Assembly: GCA_965243265.1 (NCBI GenBank)
Contig: CBDEUL010000010.1
Coordinates: forward strand, 124,001 to 188,000
DNA from: Flavicella sp965243265
GTDB lineage: Bacteria > Bacteroidota > Bacteroidia > Flavobacteriales > Flavobacteriaceae
Reading direction: 5' to 3'
Length of the DNA stretch: 64,000 nt
Shown: piece by piece, positions 29,101 to 37,506 of the stretch
How the letters are laid out: every line of letters begins with the position of its first letter
How positions within the stretch are numbered: position 1 is the stretch's first letter
Program-made: the position numbers and the translations under genes
Notes under the pieces: model-generated
Database searches by the model: none
The model's input: the letters and a program-made list of their open reading frames with translations, nothing else
Told to the model about the DNA's origin: nothing

Positions 29101-29831
29101 GCTTTTAATGAAATTACAGAGTTGTAGTCTTTTGTTTCGTAAAAGTCTGGCTTGTCTGCTGTTTTTGGAGCAAACTGCTCTACTTTAGGTCCTTTTACAA
29201 AGGCAACATTGTCTTTATAGGCAGATACAATTCCGTTCGGGTTTTGCTCTGAGGTTTTACGGATCATTTTAAATAATGAAGATTCTTTTTCTTCTCCATC
29301 AATAACAAAGGTTCCGTTAAATATTTTATGGCGACAGTGTTCTGAGTTGATTTGTGAAAAACCAAATACTTCAGAGTCTGTTAATTTTCTTCCAATTTTT
29401 TCAGACATTCCTTCTAGGTAAGCAACTTCTTCATCGCTTAAAGAAAGTCCTTCTTGTTGGTTAAAGGCTTCAATGTTTTCAATTTCTAAAACAGCTTGTG
29501 GCTCAACATCGATTGTGTATAAATCCTGATCTAGCCCTGTGTACAATACTTGTAACATTGGATCTATTTCAGTTTCTTTAGAGTCTACTTTTGTAAATTC
29601 TTCAATACGTACAATTCCTTCAATACTCATGTTTTGAGTAATTTCAACAGCATTGGTACTCCATGGAGTAATCATTTCTTTACGTGGTCCTACAAAATAA
29701 CCTTCTAAAGCACTTTCTTGAATTTGAGTAGCATTTCCAAAAAGCCAAGTTAATTTTTGTATGTTTTCTGATGAAAGTTCTTGTGTTTGTACTGCAAATA
29801 CGATCGTATCGCGTTGAAAGAATAAAATCAT
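26178..29831 (-). CDS. purL: Phosphoribosylformylglycinamidine synthase (fused PurL/PurQ)
   Basis: Converts FGAR to FGAM in purine synthesis, using glutamine. The 1217-residue protein has the synthetase part first (motifs INSEHCRHKIFNG, SLKAETHNFPTTVEPFNGAA, SIHDHGAGGHLNCLSELV) and a C-terminal class I glutaminase with nucleophile Cys in SIGICNGCQLFVELGLI and the His-Glu pair in MMPHIERS. The fused form is usual in Bacteroidota and Gammaproteobacteria. A TAAATTTG -7 box lies at 29879-29886 on the minus strand. A strong terminator follows. Confidence 0.97.
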   Translation of the reverse strand: MILFFQRDTIVFAVQTQELSSENIQKLTWLFGNATQIQESALEGYFVGPRKEMITPWSTNAVEITQNMSIEGIVRIEEFTKVDSKETEIDPMLQVLYTGLDQDLYTIDVEPQAVLEIENIEAFNQQEGLSLSDEEVAYLEGMSEKIGRKLTDSEVFGFSQINSEHCRHKIFNGTFVIDGEEKESSLFKMIRKTSEQNPNGIVSAYKDNVAFVKGPKVEQFAPKTADKPDFYETKDYNSVISLKAETHNFPTTVEPFNGAATGSGGEIRDRLAGGKGSLPLAGTAVYMTSYSRLSENRPWETMDERDWLYQTPMDILIKASNGASDFGNKFGQPLISGSLLTFEFNEGQRKLGFDKVIMQAGGIGYGKNEQALKDTPEEGDKIVILGGDNYRIGMGGAAVSSADTGGMDSQLELNAVQRSNPEMQKRAGNAVRGMVESDVNPIVSIHDHGAGGHLNCLSELVEDTGGKIDLDKLPVGDPTLSAKEIIGNESQERMGLVINEENVDYLKRVADRERSPMYTVGDVTNDNQFTFESATTGEKPMDLAMEDMFGSSPKTILTDKTIARNYDALSYQTENIHEYLENVLQLEAVACKDWLTNKVDRCVGGKVAKQQTAGPLQLPLNDVAVVALDYKGKEGIATSIGHAPVASLINEVAGSRNAIAEALTNLVWAPLEDDLKSVSLSANWMWPCKNEGEDARLYNAVEAVSNFAIELGINIPTGKDSLSMKQKYPNEEVIAPGTVIISAAGHCNDINKVVEPVFQKNAQNKIYYIDLSNDTFKLGGSSFAQAVDGIGNESPTIADSEKFKTGFNTLQKLIKEGRILAGHDISAGGMITTILEMCFSQEMVGANIDISALNENDTIKALFAENSGVIIQSADDTIETILTANNVKFAVLGNAVRSNEVTIKNGEETHQFNVAYLRDIWFSTSYLLDDKQTANGLATARFNNYKEQPLKFEFPTGFEGRLPVIDNSKPRPKAAIIREKGSNSEREMANAMYLAGFDVKDVHMTDLISGRETLEDIQFIGAVGGFSNSDVLGSAKGWAGAFMYNEKAKTALNNFFKREDTLSIGICNGCQLFVELGLINPDHDEKPKMLHNDSHKHESGFTSVAIQKNNSVMLSSLEGSTLGVWISHGEGKFNLPYAEEKYNIVGKYGYDAYPANPNGSDYNTAMMTSNDGRHLVMMPHIERSIFQWNWANYPVGRKDEVSPWLEAFTNAKNWLTK

Positions 29832-30017
29832 TGAGTCTTAAATATTAAAAGCGTTTTTTGCTTAGATTTTTAAAAGCACAAATTTACAAAATATTGTTCT
29901 AAAAAAGTCTAAAGCTGAAAGTCAAAAAAATAAAAGTTTTTTAAGGGTTGTTAACAGTTTGTTCTTGTTGGTAGCCTGATGGTTTTGTTGTGTGTTTGGA
30001 AAATAAAAAGCATAAGA

Positions 30018-30050
30018 AAGGGCAAATTTACAGAGTGTGAATTTGCCCTT
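30018..30050 (-). terminator. Hairpin after the terC-like gene
   Basis: The arms AAGGGCAAATT and AATTTGCCCTT pair around a 10-nt loop, 23 bp past the stop at 30073. The T-run on the minus strand is interrupted, so terminator strength is uncertain. Confidence 0.6.
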
Positions 30051-30072
30051 GATGAGTGGTTGTTAAGGTTTG

Positions 30073-30846
30073 TTAGTTTGTGTTTTTCTTCCTTGTTTTC
30101 ATATTCAAAGCTTCTACTCCCAAAGAGAAGGCAATGGCAAAATAAAGATACCCTTTAGGGATGGCTCCAATATGTTGATGGAAAATTTCGGTATTTGCCA
30201 AATGTGCTCCTTCGGTAATTAACATAAATCCAATTAAAATAAGAAATGATAGGGCTAACATTTGAACTGTTGGGTGTGCGTTTACAAATTTCCCCACTGG
30301 GGTGGCAAATAACATCATAATAAGCATAGATACAATTACGGCAGTAATCATAATTGTTAAGGCTCCTTGGGTTCCGTTGGTCATCCCTACGGCTGTTAAA
30401 ACAGAATCAAAAGAAAAAACAATGTCAATCAATACAATTTGTAGAATAACTTTTGATAGGGTTGAAGTTCTTTTTGTTGTGCTGTTGTTTTCCTCCGAAT
30501 GGTCTTCTACTTTATGGTGTATTTCACTGGTGCTTTTGTACAGTAAAAAGATACCTCCTAAAATTAAAATAATACTTTGTCCAGAGATGTGGGTAGATAA
30601 CCAAGAGGTTTCAATTTCTATCAACGGGTCTTTCATTGCTATTAGGTAAGAGACTCCTAATAGTAAGATAACTCTAAATACCATGGCCAAAAGTAAACCT
30701 ATATTGGTGGCTTTTTTTTGTTGCTCTTTGGGTAATTTACCTGTAGTAATGGAAATAAAAATAATATTATCTATCCCTAAAATTATTTCTAAAAAAGTAA
30801 GTGTAAGTAAGGCTATCCAGGTTTCTACTTGCGTGAAAATTTCCAT
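30073..30846 (-). CDS. TerC family integral membrane protein
   Basis: A 257-residue polytopic membrane protein of the TerC family, whose members are linked to metal export or loading of secreted metalloproteins. Marks are TFLEIILGIDNIIFISI in the first helix (acidic residues inside the membrane) and VLIDIVFSFDSVLTAVGMT in the middle, with a loop rich in charged residues between. It is not part of a tellurite operon here, so a manganese-related housekeeping role is more likely than resistance. That is inference. Confidence 0.9.
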   Translation of the reverse strand: MEIFTQVETWIALLTLTFLEIILGIDNIIFISITTGKLPKEQQKKATNIGLLLAMVFRVILLLGVSYLIAMKDPLIEIETSWLSTHISGQSIILILGGIFLLYKSTSEIHHKVEDHSEENNSTTKRTSTLSKVILQIVLIDIVFSFDSVLTAVGMTNGTQGALTIMITAVIVSMLIMMLFATPVGKFVNAHPTVQMLALSFLILIGFMLITEGAHLANTEIFHQHIGAIPKGYLYFAIAFSLGVEALNMKTRKKNTN

Positions 30847-30887
30847 GCTAATTTGTTTTTATATATAGTAAATACTTTAGGAAAAGG

Positions 30888-31268
30888 TTATTTGGATACT
30901 TTTATTAGACTTCCTTTTTGTTCAAAATTGGAATAGCCTATTTTGGCAATAAAATCGTACCCATTTTCTTTAACACTTGTAATTTTAACATGAATAGGTT
31001 TTTTGTCTAAATCTGTTTTTGGATGTAGCATTTTTAAAGTGTATTTAAAATTGTTTTCCCAGTTAATTAGCAAAGTATCAATTCTGTTTTCGTAGTGTTC
31101 TATTTGCAAACTATCGTTTCTGATAATGGTTGTTTGTGTATAGTTTTCGCTTGCTGGAATTTTAAAAGTTCCTGTTCTAAATTCAAACGGATTGGTTGTG
31201 TTTTTTTTACAAGCATAAAGGCAGATAGTGAGTAAGCCTAAAAGACTTAAAAGGACGTGTTTTTTCAT
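30888..31268 (-). CDS. Small hypothetical lipoprotein
   Basis: A 126-residue protein with a lipoprotein signal (HVLLSLLGLLTICLYACKKN; Cys at about residue 20). The mature part is beta-rich and of unknown function. It sits 41 bp upstream of the terC-like gene on the same strand and may share its transcript. A repeat cluster starts just beyond its 5' end. Confidence 0.75.
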   Translation of the reverse strand: MKKHVLLSLLGLLTICLYACKKNTTNPFEFRTGTFKIPASENYTQTTIIRNDSLQIEHYENRIDTLLINWENNFKYTLKMLHPKTDLDKKPIHVKITSVKENGYDFIAKIGYSNFEQKGSLIKVSK

Positions 31269-31379
31269 TTGGTAAAATTAATTAAAAATAGATTCTTGAT
31301 GTCGATTTCTTTTTTAAATCTTGTGGACTTCGACAAGCTCAGCCTACAAGGTTTGGTTTTTGTAATGAATAAGGGGGTA

Positions 31380-32475
31380 AAAGGGTCTCGATACACTTCT
31401 CCTTCGTCGCAGCACTTGACCAGGCAGTTATGTTCCTTCGAGTGATTTTTGAGGGACGAGACAATGTATGGAGAAGTTGGGAAGTTCCTATTGTTTATTG
31501 AAAACAAGGTCTCAATACACTTCTTCTTCGTCGTAGCACTTGACCAGGCAGTTATGTTCCTTCGAGTAATTTTTGAAGGATGAAAAAAATGTATGGATAA
31601 GTTGGGGAATTCTTATTGATTTATTGAAAATAAGGTCTCAATACGCATCTTCTTCGTCGTAGCACTCGACCAGACAGTTATGTTCCTTCGAGTGATTTTT
31701 GAGGGACGAGAAAAATGTATGGATAAGTTGGGGAGCTATTGATTTATTGAAAACAAGGTCTCAATACATTTCTCCTATGTCGAAATACTCGACCAGACAG
31801 TTATGTTCCTTCGAGTGATTTTTGAGGGATGAAAAAAATGTATGGATAAGTTGGGGAGCTATTGATTTATTGAAAACAAGGTCTCGATACATTTCTCCTA
31901 TGTCGAAATACTCGACCAGACAGTTATGTTCCTTCGAGTAATTTTTGAGGGACGAGACAATGTATGGAGAAGTTGGGAAGTTCCTATTGTTTATTGAAAA
32001 CAAGGTCTCAATACATTTCTCCTATGTCGAAATACTCGACCAGACAGTTATGTTCCTTCGAGTAATTTTTGAAGGATGAAAAAAATGTATGGATAAGTTG
32101 GGGAATTCTTATTGATTTATTGAAAACAAGGTCTCGATACACTTCTCCTTCGTCGCAGCACTTGACCAGGCAGTTATGTTCCTTCGAGTGATTTTTGAGG
32201 GATGAAAAAAATGTATGGAGAAGTTGGGAAGTTCCTATTGTTTATTGAAAACAAGGTCTCGATACACTTCTCCTTCGTCGTAGCACTTGACCAGGCAGTT
32301 ATGTTCCTTCGAGTGATTTTTGAGGGATGAAAAAAATGTATGGAGAAGTTGGGGAGCTATTGATTTATTGAAAACAAGGTCTCGATACATTTCTCCTATG
32401 TCGAAATACTCGACTTGACAGTGTATGTCTGTTCGAGTGTTTTTTGAGGAACGAGAAAAATGTATCGAGAACTCA
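31380..32475. repeat. Nine tandem palindromic repeat units, about 124-bp period
   Basis: Unit starts are near 31387, 31511, 31637, 31760, 31883, 32007, 32133, 32258 and 32381. Each starts GTCTCGATACACTTCTCC or a variant, has TTATGTTCCTTCGAGT in the middle and ends ATGTATGGAGAAGTTGGG. They are shorter relatives of the PR1 units at 22.3-23.7 kb. The last unit is the least similar and ends ATGTATCGAGAACTC. Reading frames here are repeat artefacts. Upstream, at 31269-31379, only a GACTTCGACAAGCTCAG motif is seen. Confidence 0.9.
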
Positions 32476-32494
32476 TCATACACATAAATGCATA

Positions 32495-32530
32495 AAAAAA
32501 GCTCACAATAATTGAATTGTGAGCTTTTTA
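32495..32530 (-). terminator. purB terminator
   Basis: AAAGCTCACAAT and ATTGTGAGCTTT form a strong stem with T-rich flanks on both strands, 18 bp past the purB stop at 32548. Confidence 0.85.
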
Positions 32531-32547
32531 ATTATTTACTAAAGTTC

Positions 32548-33891
32548 TTAAATTCCAGTATAGTTGCTAGGAGTAATTACTTTTAGTTCCGCTTTAATTT
32601 CATCAGAAACTTCAAGAGTATCAATAAAATCAGCAATAGATTTTTGGTTAATGGTAGCATTTGTTCTTGTCAATCCTTTCAATGCTTCGTAAGGGTTTGG
32701 ATATGCTTCTCTACGTAAAATAGTTTGAATAGCTTCTGCTACTACAGCCCAGTTATTTTCTAAATCTTGTTCAAAAGCTTCTTTGTTTAAAAGCAATTTA
32801 TTCAATCCTTTTAAGGTAGAAGCAAAACCAATTAAAGTATGTCCAAAAGGAACTCCAACATTTCTTAAAACGGTAGAATCTGTTAAATCACGTTGCAAAC
32901 GAGAAATAGGAAGTTTGGCTGCTAAATGCTCAAACAAAGCATTTGCAATTCCCATATTTCCTTCAGAATTTTCAAAATCAATAGGGTTTACTTTGTGTGG
33001 CATTGCAGAAGAACCTACTTCACCAGCTTTAATTTTTTGTTTAAAATAGTTGCTAGAAACATAGGTCCAGATATCTCTATCTAAATCAATGATAATATTG
33101 TTGATACGTTTCATGGCATCAAAAACACCCGCCATATGATCGTAGTGTTCAATCTGTGTTGTTGGGAAAGAGTGGTGCAATCCTAAAATATCTTCAACAA
33201 AATGAGTACCAAAAGCTTTCCAGTCAATATCTGGGTAAGCTACTTTGTGTGCATTGTAGTTTCCTGTAGCACCCCCAAATTTAGCAGCGTGTGGTGTGTG
33301 TTGTAAATGCAATACTTGTTGGTTTACACGTTCTACAAAAACAAACATTTCTTTTCCTAAACGTGTAGGCGACGCTGGTTGTCCGTGTGTACGAGCCAAC
33401 ATTGGTACGTTTTCCCATTCTTCAGAAAGGTCTGCTAACTTAGCTGTTAACTGATCTAAAGTAGGGTAGTACACCTCTTCCAAAGAATCTTTGATAGATA
33501 ATGGAATTGCGGTGTTGTTAATATCTTGAGAAGTTAATCCGAAATGGATAAATTCTTTGAACTCTTGTAAGTTTAAAGCGTCAAATTTTTCTTTGATAAA
33601 ATATTCAACTGCTTTTACGTCATGATTTGTAACGCTTTCAATCTCTTTAATTTTTAAAGCATCTTCTGCAGAGAAAGTAGTATATATTTCTCTTAATGAA
33701 GTGTATAAAGAACTGTCAAAGTTTTTTAACTGTGGCAAAGGAATTTCACACAAAGCAATAAAATATTCTATCTCAACTTTTACTCTGTATTTGATCAAAG
33801 CTTCTTCTGAATAATAAGCTGCTAAAGATTCTACTTTTCCTCTATATCTTCCATCAATTGGAGAGATTGCGTTTAAACTGGTTAATGACAT
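32548..33891 (-). CDS. purB: Adenylosuccinate lyase
   Basis: Catalyses two fumarate-releasing steps of purine synthesis. The 447-residue form starts MSLTSLNAISPIDGRYRGKV at 33891; an in-frame ATG nine codons earlier (33918) would overlap the candidate promoter and is less likely. Family signature: GSSAMPHKVNPIDFENSEGN, including the flexible catalytic loop. THGQPASPTRLGKEM and GLTSQDINNT are also present. With purL, two purine genes lie in this 8-kb stretch but as separate units. Confidence 0.96.
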   Translation of the reverse strand: MSLTSLNAISPIDGRYRGKVESLAAYYSEEALIKYRVKVEIEYFIALCEIPLPQLKNFDSSLYTSLREIYTTFSAEDALKIKEIESVTNHDVKAVEYFIKEKFDALNLQEFKEFIHFGLTSQDINNTAIPLSIKDSLEEVYYPTLDQLTAKLADLSEEWENVPMLARTHGQPASPTRLGKEMFVFVERVNQQVLHLQHTPHAAKFGGATGNYNAHKVAYPDIDWKAFGTHFVEDILGLHHSFPTTQIEHYDHMAGVFDAMKRINNIIIDLDRDIWTYVSSNYFKQKIKAGEVGSSAMPHKVNPIDFENSEGNMGIANALFEHLAAKLPISRLQRDLTDSTVLRNVGVPFGHTLIGFASTLKGLNKLLLNKEAFEQDLENNWAVVAEAIQTILRREAYPNPYEALKGLTRTNATINQKSIADFIDTLEVSDEIKAELKVITPSNYTGI

Positions 33892-33915
33892 GTTTTTAGA
33901 TTGAAAATTAAGGCG

Positions 33916-33923
33916 CAAAAGTA
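33916..33923 (-). promoter_or_regulatory. Candidate purB -7 box
   Basis: On the minus strand the octamer TACTTTTG fits TAnnTTTG and lies 24 bp before the ATG at 33891. No -33 TTG is obvious. It supports the shorter start. Confidence 0.4.
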
Positions 33924-34065
33924 CGCAATTTTAAAGAATTTTTTTAGAGGATTTAGAGAAAGTTTTTAGGCGTTTTTTTTGATGAAATTTGTTGTAAAAG
34001 GTTGTTTTTGAGGGTTGTTTGTTGATTTACAGAGAATTATTGTATTTTTAAAAGAAAGCATTGTT

Positions 34066-34950
34066 ATGATTAAGCGCACTTTATTTTTTGGAAATAAAAG
34101 TTCATTAACTACCAAGCATGAACAATTGGTGGTAAAAACAGTTGAAAGGGAGGCTACCATACCTATTGAAGATATCGGTTTTGTGGTTGTTGAACATCCA
34201 GAATCTTATATATCCATTCCGTTGCTAACAAAACTTTCTGAAAACAACGTAGCTGTTATTTTTTGCGATGCAAAACACATGCCCAATAGTATGCTTTTGA
34301 CTTTAGAAGGACATCATTTACAACAAGAATTGTTTAAAAATCAGATAAACGCATCAGAGCCTTTAAAAAAACAATTGTGGCAGCAGGTGGTGCAACAAAA
34401 AATAAAAAATCAAGCACAATTGTTGAGTCATGTAGGGGTAGAAAATACACCTTTAGAATACTATGCCTCCAAGGTATTGAGTGGCGATACAGAAAATAGG
34501 GAAGGGGTAGCTGCGGCTTATTATTGGAAACATTTGTTTGATTTTGAGTTTAAAAGGGTACGCAATGGTGCTTACCCTAATTTATTTTTAAACTACAGTT
34601 ATATTGTATTGAGAGCAGCGGTTGCTAGGGCGCTTGCTGGTAGTGGATTGTTGGCTACTTTGGGGATACACCACCACAATAAGTACAATGCTTTTTGTTT
34701 GGCAGATGATATTATGGAGCCTTACCGTCCGTTGGTAGATGCCAAGGTATTGGAGATTTTAAGAGAGCATCAAGAAAAGGAGTTAACAACAGCTATAAAG
34801 GCAGCGTTGTTACAGGTATTGACAGAAACGGTTTACTTTGAAGGAAAAAAGAGTCCGTTAATGGTGGCGTTATCTACCACGGCGAGTTCTTTACAGCAGT
34901 GTTTTATGGGGAAAACACGGAAAATTAAATATCCAAAATTATGGATTTAA
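34066..34950 (+). CDS. cas1: CRISPR-associated endonuclease Cas1 (type II-C)
   Basis: Cas1 is the integrase subunit of the spacer-acquisition complex with Cas2. The ATG at 34066 (MIKRTLFFGNKSSLTTKHEQ) is the family-typical start; the frame is open from 34015 but that extension is not Cas1-like. The catalytic glutamate lies in SGDTENREGVAAAYYW, and the histidine and aspartate in LGIHHHNKYNAFCLADDIME. Length is 294 residues. It overlaps cas2 by 10 bp. It is on the plus strand, opposite to cas9, which is unusual for type II loci. Confidence 0.96.
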   Translation: MIKRTLFFGNKSSLTTKHEQLVVKTVEREATIPIEDIGFVVVEHPESYISIPLLTKLSENNVAVIFCDAKHMPNSMLLTLEGHHLQQELFKNQINASEPLKKQLWQQVVQQKIKNQAQLLSHVGVENTPLEYYASKVLSGDTENREGVAAAYYWKHLFDFEFKRVRNGAYPNLFLNYSYIVLRAAVARALAGSGLLATLGIHHHNKYNAFCLADDIMEPYRPLVDAKVLEILREHQEKELTTAIKAALLQVLTETVYFEGKKSPLMVALSTTASSLQQCFMGKTRKIKYPKLWI

Positions 34951-35270
34951 ACGGCTATAGAATTATGTGGTTATTTGTGTTTTTTGATTTGCCTACCGAA
35001 ACAAAGAAAGACCGACGTAATGCGGCGCTTTTTAGAAAAAGTTTGTTAAAAGATGGTTTTACCATGATGCAGTATTCTGTATATATGCGGCATTGTGCTA
35101 GTAGCGAGAGTGCTGATGTTCATGAAAAACGGATCAAAGGTATATTACCACCTTTTGGAAAAGTGAGTATTTTACGAATAACAGACAAACAATATGGGAA
35201 TATTATGAATTTTTGGGGCAAGGTAGAAGAGCCAAAAGAACCACCACCAATGCAATTAGAGTTGTTTTAA
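34941..35270 (+). CDS. cas2: CRISPR-associated endoribonuclease Cas2
   Basis: Structural partner of Cas1 in spacer integration. A 109-residue ferredoxin-fold protein with the expected acidic residue in LFVFFDLPTET and the strand FTMMQYSVYMRH. It begins inside the last codons of cas1 (10-bp overlap), so the two are translationally coupled. The array starts 109 bp after its stop. Confidence 0.95.
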   Translation: MDLNGYRIMWLFVFFDLPTETKKDRRNAALFRKSLLKDGFTMMQYSVYMRHCASSESADVHEKRIKGILPPFGKVSILRITDKQYGNIMNFWGKVEEPKEPPPMQLELF

Positions 35271-35277
35271 TAGCAAT

Positions 35278-35326
35278 AAAAAAATGCTCCAAACAAAGCA
35301 ATTAAATCTTTGTAAGGAGCATTTTT
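35278..35326. terminator. Bidirectional terminator between cas2 and the CRISPR array
   Basis: A long stem: outer arms AAAAATGCTCC and GGAGCATTTTT, inner arms ACAAAG and CTTTGT. A and T runs lie on both sides, so it can end cas1-cas2 transcription from the left and array transcription from the right, where the crRNA sense is the minus strand. Confidence 0.8.
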
Positions 35327-35379
35327 AATTTCGATATTTTTATTTAGTTGTTTGATTATTAGAAGCTATCGAAGCAACT

Positions 35380-36916
35380 AATATCGTAATCTCTAATCTT
35401 TAATCAAACCACAACCCTGCTTTAACAAAGCAACTCCTTTGAAATAATATCGTAATCTCTAATCTTTAATCAAACCACAACATGCATGAAGTTTTATCAT
35501 TTCCACCATAAAATATCGTAATCTCTAATCTTTAATCAAACCACAACGGAAGGCATACAGGAACTAAAGAAGAATGGAATATCGTAATCTCTAATCTTTA
35601 ATCAAACCACAACTGGATTCATGCATTTAATTTATTGGATTGTAATATCGTAATCTCTAATCTTTAATCAAACCACAACACACGCTAACAAAAGCAAACG
35701 AACATTTACAATATCGTAATCTCTAATCTTTAATCAAACCACAACACACGCTAACAAAAGCAAACGAACATTTACAATATCGTAATCTCTAATCTTTAAT
35801 CAAACCACAACTATAATAGCTATCGCACAAACACTCTATTGAATATCGTAATCTCTAATCTTTAATCAAACCACAACGGTGTGGGCTTTAATTTGTACTC
35901 TTTTTCAATATCGTAATCTCTAATCTCTAATCTCTAATCTTTAATCAAACCACAACTTTGCGGCGTTGTTTACAGCAAAGCTTAAAAATATCGTAATCTC
36001 TAATCTTTAATCAAACCACAACTAGAAGCATTTAAGAAAGACACTAACGATTAATATCGTAATCTCTAATCTTTAATCAAACCACAACAGAAAAAGTGTT
36101 GTCCAACTTCCAGCACCCAATATCGTAATCTCTAATCTTTAATCAAACCACAACAAGCGTTGCCTTTAACAGCCTCATTGCTTTAATATCGTAATCTCTA
36201 ATCTTTAATCAAACCACAACTGTCGAAACAAAAGAATATACAGCTTCTTGAATATCGTAATCTCTAATCTTTAATCAAACCACAACAGAAGATATTTTAA
36301 TAAAAAGACAAATGGAAATATCGTAATCTCTAATCTTTAATCAAACCACAACTGTAACATGCAGATACAAATTTATGACTGTAATATCGTAATCTCTAAT
36401 CTTTAATCAAACCACAACCAGTCAATTGCTATTGATTGCTTACCTCTTAATATCGTAATCTCTAATCTTTAATCAAACCACAACCAGTCAATTGCTATTG
36501 ATTGCTTACCTCTTAATATCGTAATCTCTAATCTTTAATCAAACCACAACAATGCCAACCTGGTACCGCTTGCAAATGTTAATCTCTAATCTTTAATCAA
36601 ACCACAACTTATCTAGTGTTGACTTAAAGTATTCTAATAATATCGTAATCTCTAATCTTTAATCAAACCACAACTAAAAAAGAAAGAACCGTTTCTGTTT
36701 TTTAATATAGTAATCTCTAATCTTTAATCAAACCACAACAGACTTAATAATTGGGCAGGTGTTGGAGAGAATATCGTAATCTCTAATCTTTAATCAAACC
36801 ACAACAACCACATTACCACTTCCTCCTGATTGTGGAATATCGTAATCTCTAATCTTTAATCAAACCACAACGAAAACTGTCTATAACTATATTGTTAGAA
36901 AAATATCGTAATCTCT
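35380..36916 (-). CRISPR. Type II-C CRISPR array, 23 spacers
   Basis: There are 23 repeats plus a terminal 15-nt remnant (36902-36916). The standard repeat is 36 nt; on the plus strand it begins AATATCGTAATCTCTAATC and ends AATCAAACCACAAC. Spacers are 29-30 nt and the period is 66 bp. The tracrRNA anti-repeat has the plus-strand sense, so crRNAs are transcribed from the minus strand, starting GTTGTGGTTTGATT. The degenerate right end and the intact left end next to cas2 imply that new spacers enter on the left. Spacers 5 and 6 are identical (35680-35709, 35746-35775), as are spacers 16 and 17 (36419-36448, 36485-36514). Repeat 9 (35907-35956) has two extra TAATCTC heptamers, repeat 19 (36581-36608) lacks its first 8 nt, and repeat 21 (36704-36739) has AATATAGT. 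Confidence 0.98.
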
Positions 36917-36975
36917 TATTGTGGAGTTGTTTTAAGGCGTTATATTATTACTTAAACAATAATACAGGAAAATTA

Positions 36976-37333
36976 TTACACTCCTAAAACAATAGAAGCT
37001 TCTATATTAAGCTTAGTACTTATTTCTCTCGCGATTTTTAAAGGGGGGCACTTTTTCCTGTTAAATATTCGCTAATTCTTGATGGGCTGATTCCCAATAA
37101 CTCCGCCAATTTAACTTGTGTTAAATTCATTTCATACATTTTTAGCTTAATGACTCTGTTAAACTAGGTTTTTCTACTGGATATTTAACTTCTTCATGGT
37201 TTGCAACTAATTCAGGTATTAATTGTAACTCAATAAAGTTTTTGTCATCAATGGGTGTGTCATTAGTAACTAAAGGAAGTAACTCTTCAATTCGTTCGCA
37301 CATAGCATTGTATTGTTTTTCTGTATGAATCAT
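36976..37333 (-). pseudogene. HigA-type antitoxin, broken by two one-base deletions
   Basis: The N-terminal 60 residues (MIHTEKQYNAMCERIEELLP to EKPSLTE) stop at 37142. In the next frame the helix-turn-helix half continues as KLKMYEMNLTQVKLAELLG then SPSRISEYLTGK. After a second frame change it ends KIAREISTKLNIEASIVLG. Each break is repaired by adding one A, in the AAGC context near 37145 and in the A5 run near 37050. The intact protein would be a HigA/Xre antitoxin of about 118 residues. Together with the remnant of a HigB toxin upstream it marks a decayed toxin-antitoxin module between cas9 and the array. Confidence 0.8.
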
Positions 37334-37336
37334 AAC

Positions 37337-37405
37337 TTATATATTTTTACAATCTATTTTATCGTATTCTGCATGAGTATCTATAAATCTGATGTAGACT
37401 ATTTT
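37337..37405 (-). pseudogene. C-terminal remnant of a HigB-type toxin
   Basis: The last 21 residues, IVYIRFIDTHAEYDKIDCKN plus a final Ile, match the end of HigB mRNA interferases. They stop 3 bp before the higA remnant, the normal higB-higA spacing. The upstream body of the toxin is missing: the sequence from 37406 to the cas9 stop has no matching frame. So the toxin is dead. Confidence 0.65.
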
Positions 37406-37506
37406 AGAGGCTAATAACTATTCTCTGTCAAGTTTGTTGAGTAACAAGGTAATGGGGTTTTATTAGATATGTCAAAGAGCTTCTTGTTTTGTGATGAGTT
37501 GTGTTG

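Noticed and set aside
30073..30846. Tellurite-resistance operon
   Set aside because: Only a TerC-family membrane gene is present, with no terABDEZ neighbours.
35380..36916. Promoter inside each CRISPR repeat, as in Neisseria type II-C
   Set aside because: The minus-strand repeat has TTTG, but the following TACGATATT does not match the Bacteroidota -7 box at standard spacing, so I cannot support it.
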